The position numbers and the translations under genes were made by a program. Positions 35,889 through 47,101 of a stretch of DNA of 64,000 nt are shown piece after piece; position 1 is the first letter of the stretch; the number at the start of each line of letters is the position of its first letter. The DNA is from Gaeumannomyces sp. JS-464 (lineage: Eukaryota; Ascomycota; Sordariomycetes; Magnaporthales; Magnaporthaceae): assembly GCA_002197995.1 (NCBI GenBank), contig NGZR01000005.1, positions 3,038,001-3,102,000 of the forward strand. Direction: 5' to 3'. Below the pieces are notes generated by a model. The model searched no databases. It was not told the DNA's origin and was given only the letters and a program-made list of their open reading frames with translations.

Positions 35889-37426
35889 ATGGCGCCCGCG
35901 CAAGCGAACTTCGCGCCAAGCTTGGACAAGTTCCGCAAGTCGCTGAAGTCGCAGCCGCTCGAAGCCTCCATTGAGAGCCTGATCTCGTATGCGGCCCCTC
36001 CCTTGGGCTAGGCCAGGCTGGTCAGGCTGGCCATTGTGTTCCAGGGCTAACTGGCTTGCACTCGGGACCAGGCTGCTCAAGCGCCGTCAGATCAAGACCC
36101 CGCAGCAATGCGCCGTTGCGACTGCCCACATCCTCCTCCAGGTAGTCGCTAGGGGCGACTGGAAGAATGTGGACCAGCTTCTCGACAGGTCCAGCAGGTC
36201 GGCCGCAGGGTCGGGAGCGCGCGGCCCAAGGAGCTCGTCATTGGCAACATCACAAAGCGCGTGCTGGGTCTGATCCGCGACGAGGCCATGGAGGACCGCA
36301 ACGCCGACGACGCCCACAGCGATGCGAAACCTCCAGCCCCGGCCGCTCCCCAGGAGCCCGAGGCCCCCGCCCGCCTGCCGCGTGTGGCTACCCTGACCTC
36401 ATTGCCGTCGCACATTACGGCCCAGTCTATATTCAGCCTCCTCTCAGACCCGACTGGAGCACACTCTAGCGCAGGCGGGTCGCCGTTCCTCAAAATGTCG
36501 GGAGCCTCGACCCCAATGGGTACCGGCCCCCCGGGCACAGGCACCCCGACAGCGAATAGCACGGCGAACATCGCGTCGCTACGCACTGAGGTCCTGGACG
36601 GGATCGACGAGATCATGGACGAGATCTCACAGGCGGACGAGCAGATGGCCGCGTTCGGCGACGTCTACATCAACCCGGGCGACTACGTCATGGTGCATAG
36701 ACCGACGGCGACGGTGGAGAGGTTTCTGGCGAGAGCGGCGAGTAAGCGCAAGTTCACTGTGCTCATTGCTCGCGTCGACGAGGATGACGAGGATGTTGCC
36801 GCCGCCGCCGCTCTCGCCGCAACAGCAGCCCCGCCTTCAGACCCCTCGGCCGCAGCAGCAGCCGCGGTGCCGTACGCCGCACTCCGCAAGAAACTCGCTG
36901 CGCATGGCGTCCCCGTCGTTAACCTGGCTGGGATGGGGGTCATGTCATACTTTCCGCTGGCAACCAAGGTCGTGCTCGATGCAAGAGCCATCACGGCGAG
37001 CGGAGGCCTGGTGGCTGATGCCGGTGCGGGCCTGCTAGCACGCGCGCGGCCAAGGAGTTCAACCGCCCGGTCCTAGCACTCGCGGGCGTATACAGGTTGT
37101 CGCCGGCAGACCTGGACGAGCCGGAGCCGGTGCTGGAGTGGGGCGATCCTTCCCCGCATGCCGACTTCGCTGACGGGGACCTGCTTGATGGCATCGATAT
37201 CAGGACTCCCGCGGTCGAGTACCTTGGGCCAGAAATGGTGGATATCTACATCACGAACCTGTAGGTTTACGCCTCGGTCACGTCGTGGCCAGCTCTCCCC
37301 GATGCATAAAGCTAGTTTCTAACTTACTTTCCTTTCTATCTTAGGGGAGCGCATTCGCGACACTACCTCCAGAGCGTGATCAGGGATCATTACAAACAGG
37401 ACGACATCGACGTTTTCATCCAGTAA
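35889..37426 (+). CDS. GCD7: Translation initiation factor eIF2B subunit beta (two frameshifts)
   Basis: Regulatory subunit of the eIF2B guanine-nucleotide exchange factor, which recycles eIF2-GDP and senses phosphorylated eIF2. Exons are 35889-35986, 36072-37260 and 37345-37426 with GTATGC...CAG and GTAGGT...TTAG introns, about 456 aa. The N-terminal helical region shows FRKSLKSQPLEASIESLIS and KRRQIKTPQQCAVATAHILL. The Rossmann-like IF-2B domain has the conserved AAFGDVYINPGDYVMVH, GVPVVNLAGMGVMSYFPLAT, KVVLDARAI and, after the frame breaks, AKEFNRPVLALAGVYRLSP; the end is YKQDDIDVFIQ. One base is missing at about 36188 (Asp-Arg/Val-Gln) and one at about 37045. The protein should be essential, so errors are likelier than decay. 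An Ala-rich insert (about 36795-36880) is a species-specific loop. Confidence 0.92.
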
Positions 37427-38708
37427 AAAAAACAAAGAATAAAATAAAATAAAAACCAAAGCGCCATCACATTCTAGTCGTCCCGTCTCGGCGCGTCTGG
37501 CAACTGCGTTGCTACGTCACCTCGAATGTTGCGATGATCTATGAATACTTGTGTGGAACAAAACTGACCCTGGGCGGGTCTTCTGGTGCGCAAACAGAGA
37601 AACTTTGATTGTTGATCCGTCGATGTGATAGGTATGTTGCGTGCGTGCGTGCGGTTGCATAGTTCAGCTCCAGACACAAGTTGTACGCAGGTGGCTCAAC
37701 ATGCACAGCGCAAAGGCCGTAACTGCAGCGGACGCGATTTGATCGGTGTGAAATCTGTCCGGGTCTGACAACAGGTTACCCTGATAGTCGTTCAACTGCC
37801 AGCTGTGCTCCAGGCTGCCGAGTGCTGCTGCGCCTTGGCTTTCGCGTTCGGTTCCCGGTGGCCGGGAGTGCCGAGACTCAGGCTCCAAGCAGTCGTTCGA
37901 GTCTGAACGGGAGCTAGGTTATGTGGGACTAGGTCCTTCTTGCTGGTGGCCGCGTCAGCGGGATCGTTGCCCTGCAGGCTGGGGATTGGCTCTATTGAGT
38001 CACACAGCCACGACGCAACCAATCTGGCCCCCTGGACGACCTAAACGTCGCCAGCCCAGTGGACTGATTGGGCTGGAGTTTGGGCCACTTCGCCAGTCGT
38101 TCCATCCCCTCGAAGCTGCACCACCCATGCATCATCATCTCCCACCTCTCGAGGCCGCCATCTTGTGCCTGTATGCGAAAGCGAAGCTCTGCGGTTGCCC
38201 CACCCACCAACAGCAAAGAAGCACCGCCTCCCACGCATGCCTAGGGCAGACAGGGTCCCAGGGCGGGCAAGCTCCAAGAGGACCCCTCGTGAGAAGGCTT
38301 AGCGTGCATTGTTGGAGACACATGGTGCGGAGAGAGAAAGAGTGTGGGAAGTACGTGGATGATAGGCCGTGGCTCACGTAAATCGCACGTCTCACGCATC
38401 CATTGCATTCCATCAGTTACCCGTTCCACCTTTTTTCGACGCATACGTATGGGATGCCACCGCTTGATATTTCTCGAGGCAACCTCGCGCTCTCATTCTC
38501 GCACCTCGAGTCGTGCGTGCTTCTCATCTGAGCAACGCTGCGACTTCCTGCCTTACGGACTGTGAGCCATTCACTGGCGATATTATTTCCCGGCTGGCTT
38601 CCTGCGATCTCACAGCAGTCCTGTAAGCTGCCGCCCGAGTGAGACAGCACACGAAGCTGGAGAGAACAGCAACTCGTAGAACGAAACAGGCCCAACAGGC
38701 AACAAAGC
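37427..38708. other. Intergenic region
   Basis: About 1.3 kb. An A-rich stretch with AATAAAATAAAATAAAAA directly after the eIF2B-beta stop (37437-37455) is a probable polyadenylation element. The rest is the promoter of the poly-N/Q gene. No gene is seen. Confidence 0.55.
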
Positions 38709-39278
38709 ATGACGGCCGAGCCCAACCGCTCCGGCCGTGGGACGGCGCGCTCTCACGATGACGCGCCTCCGCCGCCGTACAGCGAGACCGACGTCTTCTC
38801 CAGCGCCGGCGCGCCCACTCCCATGTCACCACAGTCGGCAAACGCCAGGCTGAACTCGCATGGCGACAATGTCTCGTCCGCCGGCCGCTCCGCCTCGTCC
38901 TCGGGCGAACCCATCTACACCCCGCCGCTGACCCCTCAGAGCTCCTACCAACAAACCTTCAGCAGCATCCCCAATGCCAGTCATATAGTCTCCCCCGCTG
39001 CGGCGGCGTACTTCGACTCGAGGCCGCCGCGGACCGAAGGGGTCATCTTTGGCAGTGGCACCCATGCTCATCACACGATCCGGGTGAAGCCCGACAGCGC
39101 CCCGGACGACTTTCCGTATCCAGAGGCGCTCGCCGCCCGTGACGTGACCGTGGATGACTGGCACACATTCCTCAACTACCTACTGCCCAACTATTCTGTG
39201 CAGTCAAACTCGACCATCATAGACCGGAAGCTCCGGGCCGAGGGACTTAAGGGCGACGACGACGGCGGCAGCAGCGCC

Positions 39279-39325
<47 letters not shown>

Positions 39326-40738
39326 CGACGACGACGACACCCGCTCAGCGACAAGTGGCAGGGTCCATGTAGAGGCCCAGCTTGACACAATCCGGACGTC
39401 GGTCCCGGTTGAAACGCCAGACACGGCAGCGCTCAGGGAACAGGTGGAACAAACGGTTCGCGAGTGGAACGGGGCCTTTTTCGGCCCTCGAAGCGTCACC
39501 ATCTTTGTGCAGATCGGCCCCGAAGACTGCAGAGTGCCCGGGGCCTGGGACCGTGCCTTCGACCAGGCTGTCGACGGCGCCGCTCCTGGGCAAGGCGACC
39601 GTCCGGCAGGCGGATGGCAGAACTATTCCGGCTATCCTCCTCAGCACCCGCCGTTTCATTTTGATGACCAAGCCGCCGCCCCGCAACGTGGCGGTTTCCG
39701 CTTCGGCAGCCTTCACGTGGGCCAAAACGGTATCTCGTATGGGGATAATGTGGTCATAGACTCCAACCAGGTACGCATCGGCGGCTTCACAGCAGACACC
39801 AGCGGAATCAGGCTCAACGGACGGACGCTGTTCCCGGGCGTTCCAGGGATGGACAGACCTTCTCCGTCTCCCCACCCCGGAACTGTGCCCCCCATTCCTG
39901 GCCACCCTTATGGTCGCCCGCCCATGATGTACCACGGACCGCCACATCCGCCGGGCCCGGGGATGGGTCCGTTCAGCCGCAGCATGCCCCATATCCCCGG
40001 CGCCTTCCAGGAGCCGGGCCCGTTCCCCCGCAACCGAATGCCGCAGACGGCACTCCCGGCCGTGGACGTGACGCCGTCAAGGGCCGCGGATCGCACTCGC
40101 GCAGCTCATCGGCCTCGAGCGAGAGCAGCATCTCCAGCGCCTCGTCCGGGTCGACGGTATCCTCGGTCGAGTCGCTCCCGGCCTACGACGAGCTCAGCGA
40201 CGCACAGCTGCCCGCCACGCGGGACCTGCTGCGGCGGTGGCTGGCCCACCCGGAGGAGCCCATCACCAAGGAGAGCGCGCGGGCGCTCAAGCAGCAGATC
40301 AAGGCGGCCGACAGGGCCCAGCAGCAGCAGCAGCAGCAGCCGATGGCCAAGGCGGACCGGGCCGCCCTCCAGCGCGAGATCAAGGACCTGACCAAGCAGT
40401 TCAAGATCCTCAAGAAGGCGCAGCGCCAGCAGGCCCGCCAGGTGCGCCGCGAACGCAAGCAGCAGCGGCGGGCCGAGAAGCGCGAGCGCAAGCAGGTCAA
40501 GTACGAGCTCCGCAAGTCCAAGCGGAAGCTCCGGAAACAGGAGCGCCAGGCCGCCAAGGAGATGAAGAGGGCGGGCCGCGACCGGAACGGAGAGGGGTCC
40601 GCTGCCGCCGGACCTTTTGCCGGGTCGGGGTTCCCTTTCTTTTCTGGACCACAACAACGGCACCAGCAAGAACAGCAGCGGCAGCAACAGCAGCAGCATC
40701 AGCAACAACAACAACAACAGCAACAGCATCAGCAACAA

Positions 40739-40770
<32 letters not shown>

Positions 40771-41613
40771 ACAACAGCACCAGCAGCAGCAGCAGCAGCA
40801 GCAACACGCCGATCCTAGAGCTGGAGACCTGCCACACGTCCCTGGGTCCTTCCCGTTCGATGGATCATCCGGAGGGCGCGGCTGCGGGCCTGGCCAGCGG
40901 GCGGGGGCATGTTTGGCGGCTGGAGAGGCGGTGCTGGCGGTGGTTGGGGTGGCGGCTGGGGAGGCGGCGGTGGCTGGGGAGGACCCGAAAGATGCGGTGG
41001 CCAAGGCGGCCCGGGCCGGTGGGGTGGTTTCGGAGGCTTCCGAGGCTTCGGCCGTCCCGGGCCGCACCACCATCACGGGTTTGGCGGCGCTGGCCCCGGG
41101 GGCTTTGGCCACCCCGAACATCACGGGTTCGGCGGCCACGGCGGACGGGGCTTCGGCAGGGGCTTCGGCTTCGGCGGGCGGGGAGGAGGAGGTCGCTGCG
41201 GCGGCGAGGGGGACCAGGGGACCCCCGGCTCCTGGCCCGCCGAAGCCGATGCGCCCCCGAACGACCCCCATGCTGCCTCGCGCGCCAAGCACCGCGAGGC
41301 GGACCAGCTCGAGACGCAGATTGCGCAGCTCGCGGCCAGGATGAGCGAGCTCGGGACCGAGGCAAAGGACTCGGGCTCGGCTTCTCGCCCTGACGCCGCC
41401 CGCGATGCCAAACCGGGCGCGGCGGGCGAGGAGGGCTCGGGAGAAAAGAAGAAGCCGCAGGAGGAGCAGTCGAAACAGCAACAAGAAGACGCCATGACGC
41501 TCCAGCACGAGATCGCGATGCTGGAGGACCTGGTCGCCCAGATCAGGCTCGAGGCGGACGGCGACTTTGCCAAGGAGCTCGCTCAGGAGGAGAGAAGTTT
41601 CAACAATGCTTGA
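38709..41613 (+). CDS. Uncharacterised fungal protein with poly-Asn, poly-Gln and coiled-coil regions (two frameshifts)
   Basis: About 968 aa in one exon; function unknown. The N-terminal 200 residues are Ser/Pro-rich with a PPPPYSE motif and contain the best-conserved block, ARDVTVDDWHTFLNYLLPN, followed by IIDRKLRAEG; after a poly-Asn run it continues with REQVEQTVREWNGAFFGPRS. A Gly/Pro-rich middle precedes a strongly basic coiled coil (residues about 540-630, LTKQFKILKKAQRQQARQ), a long poly-Gln segment, a Gly/Trp/Phe-rich segment and a final acidic coiled coil (LQHEIAMLEDLVAQIRLEAD). Frame breaks near 40078 and 40890 each need one base. The composition suggests a condensate-forming or scaffold protein, which is inference only. 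Confidence 0.65.
39278..39326 (+). repeat. AAC microsatellite coding poly-Asn
   Basis: Sixteen uninterrupted AAC codons, followed by GAC codons. In-frame in the uncharacterised coiled-coil protein. Confidence 0.9.
40664..40806 (+). repeat. CAG/CAA repeat coding poly-Gln
   Basis: About 45 Gln codons interrupted by a few His and Arg codons; a shorter pure CAG run lies at 40318-40340 in the same gene. Mixed CAG/CAA usage suggests selection on the protein, not pure slippage. Confidence 0.9.
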
Positions 41614-41954
41614 ACGCTTTTAGTGGTAGATATCGGGGGGTTGGTTGGGCTTGATAGCTAACCTACCTGTCAGCAGTGGCAAGATGTCACTTACTTGTTT
41701 GTATCTTAGTTAGCTTTAGTTAGATACCTTGGATGTACAGCCCCAGCACCCACTCCAGTTTGGACAATGTTATGCATGATTAACGACCAACTTTTGTCTA
41801 CGCAAGATTACCTGGTATATGATGCCCTGCCCTTGTGAGCCGTATAGGTACCGCAGACGTTCTATGCCGGCCTTGGGGCATTGTGACCCCCGTTCAAATT
41901 CCCAGATATACATCATAAAGCGTCATAATAATCTATATCCTTTTTTTTCTTACT
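41614..41954. other. Convergent intergenic spacer
   Basis: About 340 bp of 3' flanks with CTACCTGTC and TTAGATACC motif remnants. No gene is seen. Confidence 0.6.
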
Positions 41955-42777
41955 TCATTTGCTTTCCACCCTCTCCACTAGCTCCCCGACGCCCAGGGCC
42001 CTGCCGACCTTGACCTTCCTCATCTGCGCGCCGTCGCCGGCCTTCCCCACGTCGCCGACGGGCTCGCCCTCGTCGGGGGCCTCACCGTCGGCGCCGGCCT
42101 CCTTCTCCAGGCGGGCCTCCTCGCGGAGCTGCTCGCGGATGAGGCCGAGGTCGAGCTTCATGCAGTAGGCGTCCTCGCCGTCGGCGTAGTACTTGCTCTC
42201 CGTCTTCTCGTTCTGGAACCCGAGCGTGGTCTGGTACAGGTGGATGGCGGCCTGGTTGGAGACGCGGACGTGCAGGGAGACGTAGTGGGCGCCGAAGGTC
42301 TCGACCATGGCGAGCTCTGTTGTTTTTTGTGTGCGTTGGTGTGTTGGTGGTTGGGTTAGTGAGGGGGTATCTTGACGGCATGCCAGGAACAAAACGGGAG
42401 GGAGAAGGAAAAAGAAAAAAGAAAAAAGAAAAAAGAAAAAAGAAAAAAGAAAAAAAGGACTCACGGCTCTGCCTCATCAGCTTCTCGGCGATGCCCAGCC
42501 TCCGATGGGTGCGCATGACGCTCAGGCTGGTGATGTGGCCGTGCTGGATGCCGTCGGCCGGGTCCTCCTCCATCTTGGCGAGCACGTAGCCGACGATCTT
42601 AGGGTAGTCGTAGGGCGTCTTCTTGGGGCGCGACACGTCGACGGCCACGTACGAGAGCTGGGGCCACGAGAGGGCATGGTACAGGTAGTACTTGAGGAAG
42701 TAGTTCTCGGGCAGGTTCTCGAGGTTGGCGTGCTGTATCAGCGGGATGTCGGACGGCTGCAGCACGCGGATGTCCAT
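41955..42777 (-). CDS. ARD1: N-terminal acetyltransferase A catalytic subunit Ard1/Naa10
   Basis: A 224-aa GNAT-fold enzyme that, with Nat1/Naa15 on the ribosome, acetylates N-termini exposed after Met removal. Exons are 42777-42465 and 42316-41955. Exon 1 starts [20 protein letters not shown] and contains [31 protein letters not shown], the HITSLSV strand and the acetyl-CoA loop [13 protein letters not shown]; exon 2 continues with [20 protein letters not shown] and LYQTTLGF, then [16 protein letters not shown]. The C-terminal tail after residue about 175 is acidic and variable, as in other fungi. The intron (GTGAGT...AACAG, 148 nt) is long because of a pyrimidine repeat of CTTTTTT units. 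The gene is intact and divergent from the SDR gene. Confidence 0.95.
42407..42457 (-). repeat. CTTTTTT repeat in the ARD1 intron
   Basis: About seven tandem AAAAAAG units on the plus strand (CTTTTTT on the sense strand), starting right after the 5' splice site. It makes the intron more than twice the usual length. Confidence 0.85.
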
Positions 42778-43600
42778 TTTTGGTTGGTTGTGTGTGGAGG
42801 CCGCTGCTCCCTTGTGCTCCTCGGCTTTCCGCTGCTATAGTATCTACCTAGGTGCTGGGTCGAAGCTATCGCTTTTGTCTCGCGCGTGTGTGGTTGGTCT
42901 TGGTCTGACGTCGCCTCGAAATTTCGACGCTCGATGGGCGGCTCTAGGTGGGCGGATGGTCGGACACGAGGGTTGGCCTCGTCGAGTCGTGTTTGTTTGT
43001 CAATCGGATTGGATCGAACAAGACTGAATTTGCGCCTTCTGCTGCAGCTGCTTTCCAAAGTCGAGCCTCGAAAGATGGATGCTGCAGTTGGACTCGATAA
43101 GCCAAGCCAAGCACCGACGGCGTCGTGACAATTCACCCCCACAACGTTGGCTTGCTGCATGGGTCAATTACACTGCGCAACACGGGTAGCTTGGGCGGAT
43201 ATCGGACTGCTTTCTGCCGAGAGCTGGTGGTCGATAGCGGGGCGAGCCCCCTGTGGCCAACGCCGCGGGGCAGAGAAACTCTCGGGACCAGTGGCGGGGC
43301 CGCCCTGAATTGGTCAATCTGGTGCCTTTGGATGCGCTTCCCGTCGCTCGATGCGACGCAACAGCCGCCCCGTCTCCAGTGCCGAGCAGGAATCTTAAGT
43401 TTGGATGTGAGAGGCTGGGATATAAATAAGAGGTGTTTTTGTCTTCTTTTCCCCGTCTTGTATAAATACCTATATCCTTCTTTCTTTGTATACTATTTCC
43501 CATCTTTCCCGACTAAGGACGCCATCACAACATATCACACTCACCACTACCCCTGGGTGTGTTCTGGTCGACTAGATACGCAGGAATCAATACGGGAATC
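42778..43600. other. Divergent promoter region ARD1 / SDR
   Basis: About 820 bp. A palindromic ACCTAGGT copy at 42846-42853 lies near the ARD1 start, and two TATAAATA boxes at 43421 and 43461 precede the SDR gene. No gene is seen. Confidence 0.6.
43421..43430 (+). promoter_or_regulatory. TATA box (TATAAATAAG), with a second TATAAATACC at 43461
   Basis: Two TATAAATA boxes 40 bp apart, 180 and 140 bp upstream of the SDR start codon and separated by a CT-rich stretch, fit alternative start sites for that gene. Confidence 0.55.
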
Positions 43601-43993
43601 ATGGCCGGTCTTTTGGCAGGAAAGCTTGCGGTGGTGACAGGGTCCTCTCGCGGTACGGCAGACTGACCCAGACAGGCTCTGGGAAAGGGCATGCCTCGTC
43701 AAAACTGCTCTATCTCTGTGAGGCAAGCACCTGCTGATACCTAGGTACCCCTGAAAGGCAAACAGGCATCGGAGCCGCCATTGCAAAGAACCTGGCCGCC
43801 AAGGGCAGCGACCTGGTGCTGAACTACACATCCCCCTCGTCCGAGCCCCTGGCCAAGGAGCTCGCCGACTCGCTCACGGGCAAGCACGGCATCAAGACCT
43901 ACGTCGTGCAGGCCGACCTGGGCACGCCGGCGGGGCCGTCCGAGTTCGTGCAGCGCATAAAGGAGAGGGTCGGCGGCGCGAAGCCGCTCCAGA

Positions 43994-44024
<31 letters not shown>

Positions 44025-44559
44025 GCTCAACGACAAGCTCACGGACCTGACGGTCGAGCAGTTCGACAAGACGTACCGCGTCAACGTGCTGGGCCCGCTG
44101 CTGCTGATGCAGGCCGTGGAGCCGCACCTGCCGCGCGACCGGTCCGGCCGCGTCGTCAACCTGTCGTCCGTCTCGAGCACCTGCGGCTTCGTCGGCCAGA
44201 GCGTCTACGGCGGCACCAAGGCGGCGCTCGAGGCCATGACGCGCACCTGGGCCCGCGAGCTGTCGGAGCGCTGCACCGTCAACGCCATCAACCCGGGCCC
44301 CGTCATGGGGCCCATGTACGCCTCCAACACGGAGGAGTTCAAGGCCGGCATCAAGGGCTGGATCGAGCACACGCCCCTGGCCAGGCCCCGCCCGGGCATC
44401 GACAGCCAGGAGCTCGTCGACGACGCGCCCAACAGCGGCGGCAGGCCCGCCTACACGGCCGAGGTCGCCGGCATCGTTGGCATGCTGTGCACCGAGGACG
44501 CCGCCTGGTGCACGGGGCAGGTCGTGTGTGCCAACGGAGGTATGCTGATGCTCCACTGA
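43601..44559 (+). CDS. Short-chain dehydrogenase/reductase (SDR) family oxidoreductase
   Basis: A 281-aa classical SDR; substrate unknown, NADP(H) preference likely from the basic-looking nucleotide loop. Exons are 43601-43652 and 43766-44559; the 113-nt intron splits the cofactor motif (TGSSR/GIGAAIA), giving TGSSRGIGAAIA. Other family marks: ILVNNAG (NNAG), NLSSVSSTCG (catalytic Ser), QSVYGGTKAALEAM (catalytic YxxxK), NAINPGPVMG and a C-terminal WCTGQVVCANGG. It resembles 3-oxoacyl-ACP-reductase-like SDRs of fungal secondary metabolism or detoxification, but no cluster partner lies nearby. The intron contains a perfect ACCTAGGTACC palindrome. The frame is intact. Confidence 0.92.
43738..43749. 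repeat. TACCTAGGTACC palindrome inside an intron
   Basis: A copy of the dispersed motif sits 16 nt before the 3' splice site of the SDR gene's only intron, so the element is not restricted to promoters. Confidence 0.65.
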
Positions 44560-45013
44560 GGATGCGCCGACTTCGGAGGAAGAAGCATGTCTGGCGCCCC
44601 GCCCTATTGCTTGCACGTAACTGTGTTTGGCCTGAGCTCAGGCGCTTCGCCTGTTGATGGATGAGTTAAACTTGCGGCTGAGCTGGTGTGTCCTTTCGAA
44701 TGTATATCTGCAATTAATGTGTAAAGAGCTTCATCACTCGTCTCCCTACAGTAAATTGTATGCCTGTAATATTGAGGTCAGATCAGGTGACTCAGTGGCA
44801 ATCCGTCGAAGAATACCTAGTCGTCTTGTGTCCGCCAAATTCTGCCCCTCTCACTCCTTCCATGGTCAATAAATCGTGCTGGAAGAAGAGAGCGCCCCGG
44901 TAGGTTGCAGCAACACCGCTAAATAAAAAGTCTCATGCTTGACGGAAGCAGCTAACAGCAAGAAGAACCCGCCTTTTCGTCCCGAGCCCCTCCGAGAGGC
45001 GCGCTTTGTCAGC
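44560..45013. other. Intergenic, 3' flank of SDR gene and LTO1 promoter
   Basis: About 450 bp without a supported gene. Confidence 0.6.
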
Positions 45014-45547
45014 ATGGCATTGGACCCGTTTGATGACGTCCTGAATCTGGAAGACCAGTTCTACCAGGAAGGCTACCAACAAGGAACTGCAGACGGCGCC
45101 CAGGCTGGCAAGGTTGAAGGCAGGGGACTCGGGTTGGAGAAAGGGTATGAGAAGTTCTTTGAGGGCGGGAGATTATATGGCAGATCTCTGGTCTGGGGCA
45201 CCCGTCTTTCGCAACAGGCACAGAAGCCGCAAGATCAGGTCCTGTCTGATTGGAATTCGGCATCCAAAGACGGACAGATGAGAACTGTGCTTGAGCGACA
45301 GGAACTCCCGCCGCTTCCAACCAACCCCAGGCTGAGGAAAAACATCGTGACGCTTCACGCCTTGGTTGAGCCCGAGACATTATCGACCGAGAACACCGAC
45401 GAAGCAGTGAACGATTATGATGATAGACTGAAACGGGCACAAGGGAAAGCCAGGATCATCGAGAAGACGACGGGCGAACAAGCCCCCAAGCGCGCAACAC
45501 CGTCTGGCCAGGTCCCCGCAGGCGCAGGCTCTCCTTTGACTGTTTGA
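45014..45547 (+). CDS. LTO1: Lto1/ORAOV1 homologue (Yae1-domain protein)
   Basis: A 177-aa single-exon protein. Lto1 with Yae1 is an adaptor that delivers iron-sulphur clusters to the ribosome-recycling ATPase Rli1/ABCE1 through the cytosolic assembly machinery. The N-terminus DDVLNLEDQFYQEGYQQGTA and the following repeat-like EGRGLGLEKGYEKFFEGGRL carry the deca-GX3 pattern (Gly every four residues) that defines the Yae1_N domain. The C-terminal half is charged and variable. ATG 45014 is the start: the longer frame begins only at TTG 44939. The C-terminus ends SPLTV, without an obvious terminal Trp. The frame is intact. It is convergent with the complex I subunit gene. Confidence 0.88.
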   Translation: MALDPFDDVLNLEDQFYQEGYQQGTADGAQAGKVEGRGLGLEKGYEKFFEGGRLYGRSLVWGTRLSQQAQKPQDQVLSDWNSASKDGQMRTVLERQELPPLPTNPRLRKNIVTLHALVEPETLSTENTDEAVNDYDDRLKRAQGKARIIEKTTGEQAPKRATPSGQVPAGAGSPLTV

Positions 45548-45776
45548 GGTATATCAGCAGGATCATCCAAACTTCAAGGGGTGAGATAACAACTCGGAGA
45601 CGGGAAGCCATGGCTAGATTGTCAGCACACCATAGACTTGACCAGCACTACCATACCGCGACAATAAATTCACGTTAAGACTCAGGTGATGAACAAAAGG
45701 AAGCGCGTTCGCAAATCAAGTCTATGATGATCTCCGATCCGATATGTACACAATTCTCCAAAGACACTCCTGCAGC

Positions 45777-46525
45777 TCACTTGAATGACCTGCATGGGTA
45801 GCTAGATGTAGAGTTGTTGATTAGCACGAGACGTAAAGACAAGCACATAAGCGGCACACATGAGACGGGTCGCATGTTTCCCGCCCGAGAAGCACTTCAA
45901 CTTACTCTGTCGAGTATGATTGGTCCGACAGCCCGTACTTGTACACATCCCACTTGCCCGACACGATGCTCTCGCCGGCGGGGGTGGGCGGCAGACCGTT
46001 GACCAGCACGTCGAGCGCGGCGCTCTTGCCCGTCTTCTCGATGAAGGCGGCCAGGCCGGCGGCGCCGGCATCCTTGGCGGCGACGAGGGCCTTCTCGCCG
46101 GCCTCGCCGACCAGCTCGGCCTTGGGGGCGGCGGCGCTGCCCACGCTCAGCAGGGCGACGGCGTCGGCCTGGCGGACGACCGAGAGGGCGGCGTAGCCAC
46201 GGCGCGAGTCGCGCTTCCAGTAGGGGTTGTCGGCGATGTCGCCGGCGGGCAGCGTCACGGGTCGTCATACTTTGTCGGGTCGAGGTCTCCCGGGGCCGGG
46301 TAGCGGAAGTGCGGGTTGAGGGCACGCCGTTGGACCGGTTCGGGTCGATTGCGAGGGCTTTGCGGAGGCGCTCCCACATGCCTGTCGACTGGAGCGTTTG
46401 TTTCTGGAATCCGGTCCCAGCACTTGGTCAGCGATCAGGCGCAATTGCGTGAGCGGATGCAGCACACAAACCGTGGTGATGCTCATGACTCCACCGGCGA
46501 CAGCCGCTGCCGCCTTGGACGCCAT
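45777..46525 (-). CDS. NADH:ubiquinone oxidoreductase (complex I) accessory subunit, fungal about 21-kDa type (two frameshifts)
   Basis: A 188-aa mitochondrial inner-membrane complex I accessory subunit, recognised from fungal homologues. Proposed exons are 46525-46472 (MASKAAAAVAGG), 46403-45906 and a terminal 45789-45777. Conserved blocks are MWERLRKALAIDPNRSNGVP, VTLPAGDIADNPYWKRDSRR, ADAVALLSVGSAAAPKAELV and GKWDVYKYGLSDQSYSTE. Intron 1 starts with a less usual GTTTGT. The coding end is ambiguous: GAG TAA could be the stop, but the same bases form a perfect GTAAGT donor with a GCTAAT branch and GCAG acceptor that would add Glu-Ser-Phe-Lys-stop. One base is missing at about 46320 and one at about 46260 (both in C runs). 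Confidence 0.78.
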
Positions 46526-47101
46526 TGTGGTAGCTATCGCGGGCTGGGGGGTTGGCACAGTCTGGCTGGCAATTGCTGTCTGGTGGTCGCTGTGCGAGGC
46601 TTTGGCTGTAACTGCAGGCGATGAAGCAATCGGGGCTCACCGGGGCAGGGTGGTATCACCGACAATCTCCCGGACGTTCTGGCACTGACAAGCCCCGCTC
46701 CAAATAGCTCCTCGTCGCATTAGCCACACAAAACTCCGCCACACGTCTCGCGTCGCGTAGGTTTGCAATTCAATTGAGACGAAGTTAGACTCTGAGCATC
46801 CCGCCAAAGCTGGTTGGCGGGGTCCATACTTACACACGCAGGCAATGCCGATATCGCAGGCGAGGAGACCAGCTGCTTCCATGCCCGCGCTCAACCAAGC
46901 CAACAACCTAAATTTCTCAAACAGCGTGGACCACGAAAAAGTTCGGGACGCTTGCAGCTGGGATTCTTTCCGTTTTACTTTGATTTTCAGATTCGATCTT
47001 GTTTGTCTGTTCAACTCTTGGCCACCAACTCTTGAACACACCTTGACGAACGGCGAGGTCCCAGTCCTATCTAATACATCCACCCAAGAGAAAATCAAGA
47101 C
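46526..47101. other. Divergent promoter region complex I subunit / LEU2
   Basis: About 575 bp. No intact CCGGNNCCGG Leu3-type site is seen in the spacer itself. The long minus-strand frame 47254-46637 overlaps LEU2 exon 1 antisense and is not called. Confidence 0.55.

Noticed and set aside
40106..40837. Poly-Leu minus-strand frame
   Set aside because: It is the antisense of the CAG/CAA repeat in the coiled-coil protein gene.
46290..46299. CCGGGGCCGG, a match to the Leu3 site CCGGNNCCGG, upstream of LEU2
   Set aside because: It lies within GC-rich coding sequence of the complex I subunit gene about 800 bp from LEU2, so it is probably chance.
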